NCBI GenBank assembly: GCA_021234155.1
Contig: JAJEKV010000419.1
Coordinates: 124,001-188,000, forward strand
DNA: 64,000 nucleotides
Origin: Isoetes taiwanensis
Taxonomy: Eukaryota; Streptophyta; Lycopodiopsida; Isoetales; Isoetaceae
Direction: 5' to 3'
The notes beneath the pieces were generated by a model, which saw nothing but the letters and a program-made list of their open reading frames with translations, searched no databases and was not told the DNA's origin. Both the position numbers and the translations under genes were made by a program. Shown here piece by piece: positions 22,860 through 40,890 of this stretch (the stretch's first letter is position 1; each line of letters opens with the position of its first letter).

Positions 22860-23640
22860 GCGGGATTTAGTGCTAAAATAAAATTTAAAAATTCAGTTAA
22901 ACCCCCTTAATTAGCGCTATTATTTAGGGCTAAAAATGGCGTCATTTATGCCACCCGTAGCATGCGAGGACCCTTCTATCTATCATTCAATTATTATTGA
23001 ATGATAGGGAGTAAAGGGATAGAGGTTTGTAGTTGTGTTTGAAAAAATTGGTGCATGAATTTTGTGCTTGGATGACATGATGAATATTGCTCTTTATTAC
23101 ACACATGATGGAAAGTTAAATCTAAATTCGGACCAGCTCCTCATATTACTTATTATCTTTGATATTATATAAGGTTAGAAAATTTATCAACTTGAGGAGA
23201 AATAATGATAATAATTCTTGGAGGCACAATTAAATGCATAAATATAGAAAGCAAGTCATATTCTGAACTAACCTCTGATTTTTAGACTTGGAGCATAAGC
23301 TAATGATTAACGACCTTGCCCTTGATTTTTAGAAATATTAAATGGCAAAAAACACAATCTGTATATTATGGACTTTGTAGAGCTTTATCTCTAACTATGC
23401 CAAATAAAAGAGAGCAATTTTCTTGTAATTAAAGAATGCCACTTATATTATTGCTAGAGAACCCTGAACCTCCACCATTTAGAAGGTAACAGAAGGAAAA
23501 TAACATGTAATAGACGTACAAATTTTTAACAATGCTTGCATGTAAACTTTTAGATGCTTCAACCTAAAAAGGGAAAATCATTGCTTGTAAAGAAATATCA
23601 AATGCAATTTGTGCGCTCAAATTCTGTGGCATGTAACTAA
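22860..23640. other. gene-free AT-rich stretch
   Basis: I see no coding exon. The stretch includes a small inverted repeat around TCATTCAATTATTATTGAATGA (22983-23004). Confidence 0.45.
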
Positions 23641-23649
23641 CAACTTACT

Positions 23650-24022
23650 CAGCAATTAGCTTACATATCTCAGACCTTACCGCAGAGTTGCCCGCAACAG
23701 AAGATTTTTTATAAGGAGAAGCTCCTCGTCCAATACAACATTTGGATGTTGGCATTCCAAAACTGGAGATTGAGATTGGTTGAGTTGGACCCATTATATG
23801 ATTTGAATATAGCGATCTGAGGCACATATCATTTTTACCTGCCGTATTATACCATAAGAGGAACCCAAATCCTCAAAAATAAGATTTACTCTGTTGCAGA
23901 AAATAGATAGTGGAAATCTAATTGGGAAAGTATCCACTGAACCGTTCAACATGCCAGCCCTTAAATCCTTGCGAGTGGGATGTTTATTGCCTTCATATAA
24001 TATGTAGGTTCTAACATATTGC
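23650..24022 (-). other. two possible exons of an unidentified gene
   Basis: On the - strand, one open stretch (about 24022-23842) ends GSSYGIIRQ at a CAG|GTAAAA donor. A second (about 23823-23650) follows GCCTCAG and reads MGPTQPISISSFGMPTSKCC..RSEICKLIAE up to GCTGA|GTAAGTT. The gap between donor and acceptor is only about 20 bases, so they cannot both be used as written. The stretches are plausible as coding but no family is recognised. Confidence 0.25.
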
Positions 24023-27000
24023 ATTTTGTATACAGATCACTTATCTCAAATGAACTCAAGGGACTGTTAAACCTTTCAAATTTAGAGGGAAATCTAGTTT
24101 AAGTGAATCTACATCTGTGATTGGACCAGGAAATAACACAGCTCTTAACTACAGGCAAATGTCTAGCCATAATTCTCTTTTAGTACTAGTAATGGTGCCC
24201 AGCGTTGCTGGGCATAAGTTTGGCCTGTAAATGTTTTGGCCGCAATTAGAAAAGCTTGCAGTGATAATCTAACTTTTGTAACTTTTTATTATAATAAAAA
24301 CTTTTGTTTAACATCATGTTAAACAAAACCTAATTCCATGCAAGATAGTATTGCATTCGTATTTTTTCGAGCTTTGAGTGGTGAGCAAGTCCGAGTGAGG
24401 AAAATGTTAAGCTGAGCATGTTTTGAGGTAACACTATAGTCAAAGCCTATAACTATAGACTATACTCAAAGCTTTTAATTATAGTCAAAGTCTATAACTC
24501 TTTGTGACGACGCTGAACATAAGATGCACATTGTAAATGATGAATTGGAGTCATCATTCTCGATATACATTAAGATCATACCTGCCTGCCCAAAAAGTTG
24601 TAGTGAGACACTAATGTTGGAATATAATATGTGAATATTACAGATTGTTATGAAGCTGGACACTAACATTATCAATATCGTGAGTGCTACTACTATTGTA
24701 GTATCGTTCTAGCAAAATGTAACATCGCCTTACATTGTAATATTATCTCCAACTTTTTCTACCCTTAAACAAAGTTGGAAACTTGTTAATGATAGAACCA
24801 AGTCCCTGTTCCATGCCATTGTGGACTCATGTTTTGTAATAAGCATGTCTAAATGCTCGCCAAAAGTCACACTTGACAATATCATGCATTTGAACTACAT
24901 TCTAGGTATTTTGTTGTCTCTAAAGCAACGTACCTACCCTAAGTTGCACCAAGTAACACAGTTATAAAATCCACTACCACAAATTCACACATGCAACAAT
25001 CTGAGTTAATTGTAATCTCGGCGCCTTGTTCCAATATTTTGGCCCATAATTATAAAATCCACTACCACAGATTCACACATGCAACAACTTGAATTAGTTG
25101 TAACCTTGGTGCCTTGTCCCAATATTTTGCAACTGGCATTCTACTCTATAGAAACGTGTGCTTAGAAATGCCGGGCACATGTAGGTGGAATACAATATAG
25201 TACAAATAAAATCATCATCATGAATAATAAATTAATTGGGCATTTATCCTTTGTTTCCGGAGGTATATGTTATGCCGGGCATTAGTTGTACAATAGTAGT
25301 AGTACAAATAAAATCATGTCGCAGAGCAAAGAATTGAGGGGTAGTTTGCATGATTGTAATTGAAGATGAACCATATAATATCATTACAAAGGATAAGAGA
25401 ACAAATCTTGCTTAAGTAGGAACGTGAATGAAAAGTAGGAACATCAAGTTCAAAATTACACTTGCAATATTACCATTGGGCAAGGGTAGTTGATGTTTCC
25501 ATAACCATAATTATGGGAGAAAACATTGTATATCATACATGTCTATATCAGATTGATTGAACGATGTGTTAACTTATTATCCAACCTATCCAGGAATCTA
25601 AGAATGTTTGGCACAACTCTGGTGTGCATTTAACAACAATATAGATGGTAACACTAATAGTTCAAAGCTCTTTATATTTGCAAGATAGACATTTTAAATA
25701 AGATATCTTGGCACAAATACCCTCTAAAATGGTTGGCATCCACAAAAACTATGATTATTAGTAGACCATAGTTGTGTTTGGAACTACTGAGTTTTGTCAA
25801 AGGTTCTTCATTAATGAAACCGCACATTGGAGCAAAGAATTGTCTAGGGTTAGAAGTGGAAAGCTAGTATTACAATTGAAGTTGATGCAGACGCCCCGGC
25901 AGGTTGTTCCAAATTGCCTAGAAAGAGTGGACACCAAAGAGACAAAAAATGAGGAAATTTTCGCCTTTATATTATAAAGGATAAGGCCACTTTCCCTCAC
26001 TTTGAAATTCAGATTTGAGGTCTCCGCCTTTGCTGAAATTCCAAGGCATGCTTTTCAACATCCTTCGGAGGGAAGGTGAAGTATGAAGCAACATTGCAGA
26101 CAGAAGAAAATTTTTCAGATCGAGGATGTACCAAAGTTGCCAAGCAAGAACACGGTGAATTGTATAAACTCATGGACCATCCAAGTAGCAAACCCCGCTT
26201 GCAAGCCAATCATTTTACGACTAAATCCCTTTGTGTTAGATTAGATTACTCCTCTTGACCACATTACCCAAGCCTTTTCATGTAGTCCAGTTCTTGCACT
26301 TGCATCCTTGAAATGTACAGTGCGGAGACTCAAGCATTTGGGTATCAAACCCGTGAGATCCTAATTTTGGGATCAAACTTGCTCTTTGGAGGTGCAGTAG
26401 CGCATACAATGTAGGTATAAATTAGCGGCTATCTTTTAGAACTTGGCTAAAGTTTAGATCGGAAATTAGGATTCCGCAATTAATCATGTTTTAGCCAAAG
26501 ATATCTACATGTATTCAAACTTCCCAAAGATACGTCCAATTTCATAAAGTGCAGCTTCCTAAATTGTATTACTCATGTAACAAATTGACTTTTGCAGAGA
26601 CCAAGCTTGGCATACAAAATCACAAGACAATGGTGACATGTTGACCTTTTATCGACATTTATGCCGCAAAGACTCTCATAAATAGGGATTGATGTCGACC
26701 GGGCTTTTCCTTCTCGATATAGTCCCACGAAGAGTACAAAACCTCGGGAATGACAGATCTCTCTCAAGGAGAAGAAAGGCGATGTCTCAACCAATCAAAA
26801 TGGCTTCTTACATGAAGAAACAAAATCGATATGTTGATGGCACGACTCATTGATACTCATGAGCTTAACTCTTTAGGAGGCCACATTGAGTGAGCAACAT
26901 GTTACAGAATTTAAGATGCCACTTGCAACTTGATGCCTTTCCCCGGCGACACAACATATAGCATTGCCATTATAAATAGTGTGAGAAATGTAAAATATCA

Positions 27001-27640
27001 TACTTTGACATTACAAATATAAGAGCAGATGAAATGTTCATCTACAAACAATCATATTAATCAATGCTCCTAAAGATGGAAAATAAAACCATGAAAATAA
27101 AGACAATGCGAAAAGCTAAAGCCACATACCAAGCAGATATGAAAGCTTGATGTTTGCCTAAACCTTGCCATAGGTGAATGCAAAGAACCTCAACATCTCA
27201 AGGACGACAAAGATTTTGGCAAAATGTCAATTGTAACTTAGGCATATCGGATGCATTCTTTTTTAGCGCTTGCGATTGCCGATAGCACGCAAAGCAGACT
27301 CTTTCAACTTGGATAGACAATGGCAAAGGCATTCTTCTCGCACCACAGACTTAATTAATCGCCCTTCTCTAAGCAAACATCAAAGAAAATATGCATGTAG
27401 AGTGGGCTGGAATGCATATAATTCATAAGCAAAAATGCAACTTACAAAAACTACCTGCCTCGTCAACAATAAAGCCAGATTAGCAAGACCTCCAGATTTT
27501 ATGTCGGTTTGTAGATGCATGCACATGTCTTTTTCTGAGTATCTTTGGAAGTCTCGGAAGAGCAAAGGAATTTTAAAGTCATCCGCTCCGAAGTCTCAAG
27601 TCCAACTGAACTGGGTTAATCAAGATCATCATTCTACTAC

Positions 27641-27975
27641 TCAAGATATCTTCTTCATGCAAAGGGAGCCGTTTGAAGAAGAGCTCCCACGGCCAATAAA
27701 GACCGGCCTGCACTCCTGCGACAAAAGCATCCGAAGCCTTTCACAAAATAGACAGCCCGATTTGCCACGATTTGCCATAGCCGATTCTTTATCCGCTCCA
27801 CCTTCTACCGGTGGCATACTATGGGAATGAAGCATGTCGATTCAGCTTGGTGAAGAAGAGAGAACAGAGGAAGAGAGAAAATTGCAATGGAAACCAAAAC
27901 CCTAGCATCTCGGCCTTTAGATTAGGCTGTGATGCCGAAGCCACCTCCATCGCCATACCCGAGGAAGCCCTAAAT
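27641..27975 (-). other. possible 5' exons of a captured gene fragment
   Basis: On the - strand an ATG-rich start (MAMEVASASQPN, from about 27958) is followed by a separate open stretch at 27835-27641 reading MPPVEGGADKESAMANRGKS then LFCERLRMLLSQEC. The AAACCCTAG context at 27896-27904 resembles plant gene leaders. It lies inside the inverted-repeat-bounded element, so a captured host gene start is possible. No family recognised. Confidence 0.25.
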
Positions 27976-28064
27976 CGCTAGAACGAAAACTAAAGGGCTA
28001 TCTCGACCATCCAATTTTCTAATCAAATCTTAACCGTCAGATCTAGGGCGTGGTCCATTACTTG

Positions 28065-28166
28065 CACTAAAACATTATAATATAAGATAGGACATGGACA
28101 TGGTGCTAAAATTTAAATATGATTCCAGACTTGCCAATAATCATCTTATATTATAAAGTTTTAGCG
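28065..28166. repeat. short AT-rich inverted repeat
   Basis: The segment near 28067-28089 (CTAAAACATTATAATATAAG) and the segment near 28141-28164 are reverse complements with about one mismatch. Together they form a stem with a loop of about 50 bases just left of the purine tract. Confidence 0.6.
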
Positions 28167-28261
28167 TATGTCTTCAATCAAACCCTAATTTAGATAGTTG
28201 AGATCGTCTGATTGCATTCGAAGGCCGAGATTTATCGCACAACTTCCCACCACCGAGATTG

Positions 28262-29905
28262 GCCATGCTCTGATCTCTTAAGAGGAAAGGGAAAATGGCA
28301 GAGAAAAGGGCAAAGTGAGAGGCAAAAAGGCATGGGTAAAAGGGAAAGACGGAGAAGGGAAAAGGAAAGGGAAAAGAGCACGAAAAAGGGAAAGAAAAAG
28401 AAAGGGAGAAAAAGGAAGGAAAAAAGGACACTATGAAAAGGAAAAGGGGGAAAGGGTGAGGACAGAATAAGGGAAAAGAAAAGGGGAAGGGAGGAAAAGG
28501 AAGAAAAATAGGGCAACGAGAAAAAGGTGAAGACGGAAATGGTGACGGAAGGGAAAAAGGGGAAGATAAGAATGATGGAGAGAAGGAAAAAAGGGCATGG
28601 AAAAATAGAAAGGGAAGGAAAAAGGAAAAAGGAGGCAAAAAAGGGAAAAGGGCATGAGGAAAAGGGAGAGGGAAATCAGAGAAGAAGGAGAAAGTGGCAC
28701 GAGAAGAGGAAAAGGGTGAGGAAAGGAAAAAAAGAAAGGGAAAAAGAGATGGAAAAAGGGAAAAGCGAAAAGCAAAAAGAGAATAGAAAACATGGAATAG
28801 GAAAAGAGGAAAAGGGAAAAGGGGAAGAGGGTGGGAAAAGGAGGAAAAAGGGCATGTGAAAAAGGTGGAAAAATGGAATGGAAAAGGGTGTGGGAAAATG
28901 GAAAGGAAATGAGAGAAGGAAAAAAAAAGGGTGGAAAGGAAAGAGGAAAAGGGCATGGAAAAAGAGAAAAGGATGAAAAAAAGAAGGAAAAGGAAAAAGG
29001 AAATGGGAGGCGAAAGGGGAAAGGGGAAAGAAAAAAGAACACGAGGAATAAGGAGGGAAATGGAAAAAGAGGAAGGAAAAAGGGCAAGAAAAAAAAACTA
29101 GAAGAGGGAAAGGGTGAGGAAAGGGTAAAAAATAAAGGGAAAAAGAGCATAGGAAAGGGAAAAGAAAAAAAAAGAAAAAGGGGAATAGGGACGGGAAAAG
29201 GGGAAGAGGGTAGGGAAAGGCGGAAGAAAAGGCAAGTAAAAAAAGTGGAAAAAAAGGAATGGAAAAATACATGGGAAAAAGGGAAAAGGAAAAGGGAAAG
29301 GGAAAGGGAAAGGGAAATGGAAAGGGAAAGGAAAGGGAAAGGGAAAGGAAAGAGAAAAGGAAGGGGGGGGAAGGAAAGAGGAAAAGTGCACCTGAAAAAA
29401 GGGAAAGGGTGGGAAAAATGATGAAAAAAAGAAGGAAAGGGAAAAAGAAAAAGGGAGGCGGAAAGGGGGGAAGGAAAGGAAAAAAGGCATGAGAAAAAAA
29501 GAAGAAGAAAATGGGAAAAAAGAGACATGAGATAAAGAAGAAGAGGGTGAGGAGAGGAAGAAAAACATCAAAAAAAGGTGGGGAAAAGGGAATGCAAAAA
29601 GGACATGAGAAAAGGGAAGGGAAAAGAGAAAAGCAAAAGGAATGGGAAAAGGAAAGGGAAAAAAGAGCATGAGAAAAATGGGAAGGGTGGAGAAAGGTGA
29701 AAAGGGAAGGAAAAAAGCCGTCAAAAAAGGGAAAGGGAAAGGGAAAAATGAGAAGGAGAAAAGGAAGGAAAAGAGGAGGGAGAAGAGGGTAAAAAAGAAA
29801 AGAAAAAAAAAGAGAGAGAAGGAGAAAAGTAAATGTGCAGGAAAAATAAGAAAAGGGAAAAAAGAAAGTGTATAAGAAAATGAGGAAAAAAGGATATGCA
29901 GGATA
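28262..29905. repeat. about 1.65-kb purine-rich (GGGAAA/GGAAAA) tract
   Basis: The + strand is almost entirely A and G in degenerate GGGAAAAG/GGAAAGG runs, with occasional GCATG or TGTG interruptions spaced about every 40-60 bases. Some parts are nearly perfect (GGGAAA)n, for example 29279-29360. Long open frames on either strand here (Lys/Glu/Gly-rich or Phe/Ser/Pro-rich) are composition artefacts. The tract lies just inside the right end of the inverted-repeat-bounded element. Confidence 0.95.
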
Positions 29906-30613
29906 GAGCAAAGGGAAGGTTATCAAATGCACACCTCTTATAGCCTAGATATGATGGACTTGGTTAATGAGTCTAAGCTGAATAGGTTTCCATCCACAAA
30001 TGTTCCCAACATTTGCCCAGCAACGCTGGGCACCATTACTAGTGTTCATATTACAGTTTTTTCAACTAACACATGCAACTGAAATGCTTCAGGCTAGTGG
30101 ATTCATAACTTCACATGCGCATCAGCATGTTCTGCAGATGATAATGATATAAGTACCAATCTATGCGAATGTTCTCAACTTTCTTTACGTCGACTGTTCT
30201 ATTTCTTGCACCATCATTGCTGACATTACATGATTCACAAGTCTCTCGAACCAGCTTGTAAAACAATTGAAATTGCAAACATGGGTCAAGAATGGTTCCA
30301 CAAGTAATTACAGGCTATATGCAACTGTTCAATTTTTTCCAGCTAAGGGTGATCAATCTTCATGATCAATCTTTGTCAACTGAAACCAGACAATATATCT
30401 TCAACAACTTAAGTCAACATATGTTGAAGTGCTTCTATAGAGTTTTATGCCCTATCAGAGGTATATGCACGGATTTCAAAAATCGTTTTCTTCATAAACT
30501 TCACATAAGCATCGGGACTGTCTTGCAGACATAGTTAAAAATTTCAGCAATTGCCTCTGCTAGAACAGTATTACAATGTATTAAAATTTCCTAGCAAATA
30601 GAAGAAATCTTAC

Positions 30614-30740
30614 TGGGTCATCAAGTTCTTATTTGGTACCGCAATATCATTAGTTTTGACCCCATCCTTGTCTCCACCCTTGTCTGCTAATGTTTCCCTA
30701 AGGTGCATTGAAGAACTAAATGCATGGGACTGTGGCAATG
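30614..30740 (-). other. candidate 127-base exon
   Basis: It is bordered by ATTTTGCAG on the 5' side and a CCCA|GTAAGA donor. One frame is open throughout, with SSSMHLRETLADKGGDKDG and NDIAVPNKNLM. A tiny possible exon with good splice signals (GTTTTGCTGATCACAA) lies further upstream near 30965-30980. No partner exons or family were identified. Confidence 0.35.
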
Positions 30741-31276
30741 CTGCAAAATCATTATGTAGTTAATATAACAACCAACCAAAATTATAAATAGCCTTGAATA
30801 CAACGGAGGACTCTAATGTATTGTTAATAAACTGAAATTGCAATCATATGGTGCAAATTTCTGTGCTCAATTTCTGTTCTCAACATTTTTGTGCTTGATG
30901 TTGCAATAAAAATGGGTGGAAATGGTTGCCAAACTCTGAAGATAAGGCACATACTCACTTGTGATCAGCAAAACCTAGGAGGATAGAAACAACATTAACC
31001 AAATGTGAACAAAATGCTGCTAATCAACCTGCATGGTATGTTGGGCAAAGGACGAAGTCCTTAGGAGAAATAACACCACCCCGTAGAAGGAATGAAATCC
31101 AGGCCATAATTGTATAAACTTAAGCAATTTAAAGAGGCTCAATTTAAAGCATTGAAGTGTATCAAATATAAGACAGATATGCATTTCCAAATTGGAAATG
31201 TAGTTATAATTGACATTATTATGAAGCAAGAACCTCACATATATTCTTTCTAATGCGCCAGTCAGTGCACAACAAT

Positions 31277-31397
31277 CCCATCGATCCGAGCCATCGGATC
31301 GCCATTCTGGGAAAGGACGAGCGCCTATATTAGGCCATTGTCGTTTTCCGCCTGGTTATCGGCGTCTTCTCACAGCAGCATTCTTCGTTCTCGTAGC
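31277..31397 (+). repeat. dispersed module A, copy 1
   Basis: About 120 bases beginning CCCATCGATCCGA and including TATTAGGCCATTGTCG, TTATCGGCG and GCATTCTTCGTTC match 40537-40656 at roughly 80-85 percent by eye. Similarity fades at both ends. Copy 1 opens the T-rich block, suggesting a repeated leader or element end. Confidence 0.7.
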
Positions 31398-31399
31398 TT

Positions 31400-37787
<6,388 letters not shown>

Positions 37788-37827
<40 letters not shown>
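37788..37827. repeat. (CT)n tract at the LINE 3' end
   Basis: About 20 CT units follow the ATTTCATTTCATTTT tail of the LINE directly and give way to unique DNA at CACATTGTGC. Confidence 0.97.
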
Positions 37828-37830
<3 letters not shown>

Positions 37831-38688
37831 TTGTGCAAATGTGGTTTTAGCGTGCTTCCTATTTGCTGCATTTGCTCCCATGTCCATTTCATTTCGTAAT
37901 CCTTAGCATCATATTTTGGGGTTATTTGTTACGATTCATCTTGTTACAGATTCAATTTTGTCTGGACATGCGTCCTTCCTGTTGGTTTGGAATTTCTTTA
38001 GGATGATGGGAGAGCATTGGCCTTTTGCACTTATGGGTGCATTTGTATGGGTTTCACTTGATCATTACAGTGTTTTTTCATAAGGTGTGTTTTTGCACGT
38101 GTATATTGCTGTTAGCATAGGGGGTTAACCGTCCGCGGTGGCATATTATCCTACATGTATTGTCCTTTTCATCTCTGGCACCTTATGTTTTTCGTCATTC
38201 TTGTTGTTTACCTTGATATTATCCCTATATTGCATTCATGTGATCTATTTTAACTTTTTATGTTCGGCATCATTTCACTTTGCCTTTTTCTAATAGGGTA
38301 TGGGGTCCAAGTTTGAGCTATGATATAATTGCCATTTTTATTTGGGATATAACCTGTGATTTTACAAATTTTAGACCTTTTTATGCACATTTTTGGATGT
38401 TGTCAATCTCTTGTGTTTGGAACCTTGGTGCCTAGGGCTTTTATTCCACATTTACGTTCCCTTCCTCACAAATTTCATGCTTGTTAGGGTTCTTAGGATG
38501 GTGCATGAGGTATTATCTTGGGCGCATTTTATTTTTGTGCATGGTGCTAGTCTTGGGGAATTCCTTTCTAGCTGGTTGTTGCGATTTTTTTTCACTATAA
38601 ATTGTGCTCTCTTATTGCAGTTACTTGTTATTCTTTTTTATTATTTATCGTTATTGTTGGGATCCATGATGAGGGGTTCCGTTTCCTC
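37828..38688. other. T-rich, no gene seen
   Basis: The texture is similar to 31.4-35.8 kb (T-rich, intron-like). No exon could be defended. Confidence 0.45.
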
Positions 38689-38775
38689 CGTTTTTTTGCT
38701 CGCTATGCAGGGTCCACATGTTGAGGTTCGTACTCACGGTTGCTGGCGGTCCTCGTCCTCTCGGGCTTGCTACGT
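38689..38775 (+). repeat. dispersed module B, copy 1
   Basis: TTTTGCTCGCTATGCAGGG and about 65 following bases (through TGCTGGCGGTCCTCGTCCTC) recur at 39719-39806 at over 90 percent. Each copy begins at a TATGCAG|GGTCC acceptor-like site, so this may be a duplicated exon start. Confidence 0.85.
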
Positions 38776-38970
38776 GTTTGCCGCTTCGCCGCTTGGTCGT
38801 TGGCGCCCCTCTTCGTCTCACCCTCGCTACGTGCTTCGTGCCCGACTCGACCCTTGGAGTTTTCGCGGCGGCTAGGCTTATAGTTTATGCAGTTCCGCCT
38901 CATTTTATTGTTGTGCTCCGTTCGCTACGTGCTTCGTGACCAAACTCCACGCTTGGCGGTTTCGCGGCGA

Positions 38971-38993
38971 CTCTCTCTCTCTCTCTCTCTCTA
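38971..38993. repeat. short (CT)n tract
   Basis: About 11 CT units without an adjoining LINE. This is one of several empty CT tracts in the block. Confidence 0.9.
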
Positions 38994-39131
38994 GAATTGT
39001 TCTGTCTGTCTGAATGTTAATATTTAATTTTTTCCAAAGGAATACCTTACGGTCACATTTATTATACTGTCTTACATTTATTTAGTTAAGGTTTGGCTTC
39101 AATGGGTTTAGCTTTTGCTAAGGTGTTCTAC

Positions 39132-39144
39132 GTCTCTCTCTCTC

Positions 39145-39216
<72 letters not shown>
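39132..39216. repeat. (CT)n tract
   Basis: About 40 CT units with one CCCC interruption near 39144. No LINE adjoins it. Confidence 0.95.
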
Positions 39217-39220
<4 letters not shown>

Positions 39221-39718
39221 TTTGTCGTTCGCCCTTTTCTGTCCCATTCAAGTATTTTGTGACACATTTTCCACCTCTTTGTCCTTTGTGGCTATATTTC
39301 TTCTATGTATATTCTATATTTGGTTTGGTCTGATACTGGGACTTGAATATTTGGGGATTGCATTTAAGATTTTTTCTTCTTTTTTGGCATGATCATCGGG
39401 GAGCTTTAGTGTTTGTTGGTTCCTTTGTTCACTTTATTAGTGCACTTATTTGTTGTTTCCTGAAGTTGTATTTTCTAATCTCGACCATGGGTGACGGGTG
39501 ATATTGGTTCGGTGTACCAATTTTATGGATTTGGGAGCTTCTTTGTTTTCGTTAGCTCCACTTTGTCATGTTCATGATGGGCTTATTTTTCGTGCATAGC
39601 TTTGCTCACTATATATGATATAATATTACATAATCATTGTGTCAGTTTCGAGACGTTAGACGTGGTTGACTTTTCATGTTCTTTTAGCCCATAGTTTTTA
39701 TCATTCTTCCCCGTTTTC

Positions 39719-39806
39719 TCCGTTTTTTGCTCGATATGCAGGGTCCACATGTTGAGGTTCGTACTTACGGTTGCTGGCGGTCCTCGTCCTCTCGCGCTCG
39801 CTACGT
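39719..39806 (+). repeat. dispersed module B, copy 2
   Basis: This is the second copy of the sequence at 38689-38775, about 1.03 kb downstream, with few substitutions. After CTACGTG the copies diverge. Confidence 0.85.
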
Positions 39807-40204
39807 GGTGTGCGACTCTCCTCAACATCTCCATGTTTCTCATTCCATCTTTAGGTCTATGCATTTTTACATTCCTATGCGGTTCCTTTGTTCACTTATC
39901 TCCCTCTAGATGTTGACCACAGGTTCGGCAGGCATAATGGCCATTCACGGACTTCGTCCGTAACCGTGATTCATATCATATGTGCATTGTACGCATTAAC
40001 GTGGTTTGTTTTTTCATCGCCTTGTTGCCTTGTTCGCCTCGCTTTATCATCCTCAGATGTCTCCTTCCTCCATTTCTTCGGCCTCGGCGGCCATATCCTT
40101 TTTTCATCAAATCTTCAACCTTCCCCTCCTCGATCCTCTCTCCGGCGGCCCTCTTTTTCGTTCCTCGCCTTCTTCTTTACGTCCTTTATCTTATCCGACC
40201 GCCG

Positions 40205-40302
40205 GGGGTGGTGGTGGGAGTGTCTTTCGCTATAGGCTTGAATCCATCCCAAAGGGGTGGTGGTGGGAGTGTCTTCTGGCTATAGGCTTGAATCCATCCC
40301 AA
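40205..40302. repeat. two-copy tandem repeat
   Basis: A unit of about 52 bases (GGTGGTGGGAGTGTCTT, then CTATAGGCTTGAATCCATCC) is repeated twice with one or two differences. Confidence 0.9.
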
Positions 40303-40536
40303 TATGGTACTCATTCGGCTCATCGGGGAGGAGCTTCAGCAGCTGCGGCTCGGGGAGTTCCGCATGAGGTCGCGTGCTCACTTTGCCGGTCCGGGCGCTT
40401 CTTCTTCTCTCTCTCGTTATGTAGCCCGGCGATCCCGACTCAACACTTGGAGGTGTCGCGCGGCCGGGCTTATAGTGGAGGAAGTCCTTTGGTAGTCGGC
40501 GGTTTTGTGTCTTTCATGAGTCCTTTCCTTGAATCC

Positions 40537-40656
40537 CATCGATCCGAAAGCCATCCGATCGCCATTCGGGGAAAGGACCGGCATATTAGGCCATTGTCGC
40601 TTTTCCCTACCGGTTATCGGCGCCTTCTCACAAAGAGCATTCTTCGTTCGTGAAGT
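40537..40656 (+). repeat. dispersed module A, copy 2
   Basis: It matches 31277-31397 (see copy 1) in the same orientation, 9.26 kb apart. The preceding 40 bases (CGGTTTTGTGTCTTTCATGA) also recur near 41404-41440, giving a second overlapping repeat family. Confidence 0.75.
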
Positions 40657-40719
40657 TTCCCCTTTCCCCCGCTGCGTGCATACCTCTTTTTCATTTATAT
40701 ATATTTTTATTTGTTCATG

Positions 40720-40890
40720 CACTTTTTCCACTTGTGGGTGTGGCTTTTCCATGTTGTTGTTTCCTTCGCATTCTACTATGTTATTCTCCACCTGTGGGTG
40801 CTGCTATTTTTTTCCACCTTGCGGGTGAGGCATATTTTGATATAGTGAATTTCCACCCGCTGGGTGCTGCTTTTTCCACCCTAGGGGTGA
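40720..40890. repeat. degenerate CCACCxGTGGGTG repeats
   Basis: Five short copies of a TTCCAC(C/T)..GGGTG phrase occur at about 40728, 40787, 40815, 40850 and 40876, separated by T-rich spacers. Confidence 0.7.

Larger units (their letters stand above)
24185..30043. mobile_element. 5.86-kb element with perfect 30-bp inverted ends
   Basis: 24185-24214 and 30014-30043 are exact reverse complements, starting ACTAGTAATGGTGCCCAGCG. Each end contains a perfect hairpin GCCCAGC/GTT/GCTGGGC. A clear target duplication could not be fixed; only a few bases such as GT match. No transposase is recognised inside. The contents are AT-rich noncoding DNA, a few exon-like pieces and a long purine tract next to the right end. 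It is probably a non-autonomous DNA transposon. Confidence 0.7.

Noticed and set aside
28174..29932. Long open frames on both strands (Phe/Ser/Pro-rich or Lys/Glu/Gly-rich)
   Set aside because: They are by-products of the purine-only composition, which lacks stop codons in several frames; there is no domain or splice structure.
24185..30043. CACTA transposon
   Set aside because: The right end can be read as CACTAGT, but the left end reads TACTAGT and no 3-bp duplication matches.
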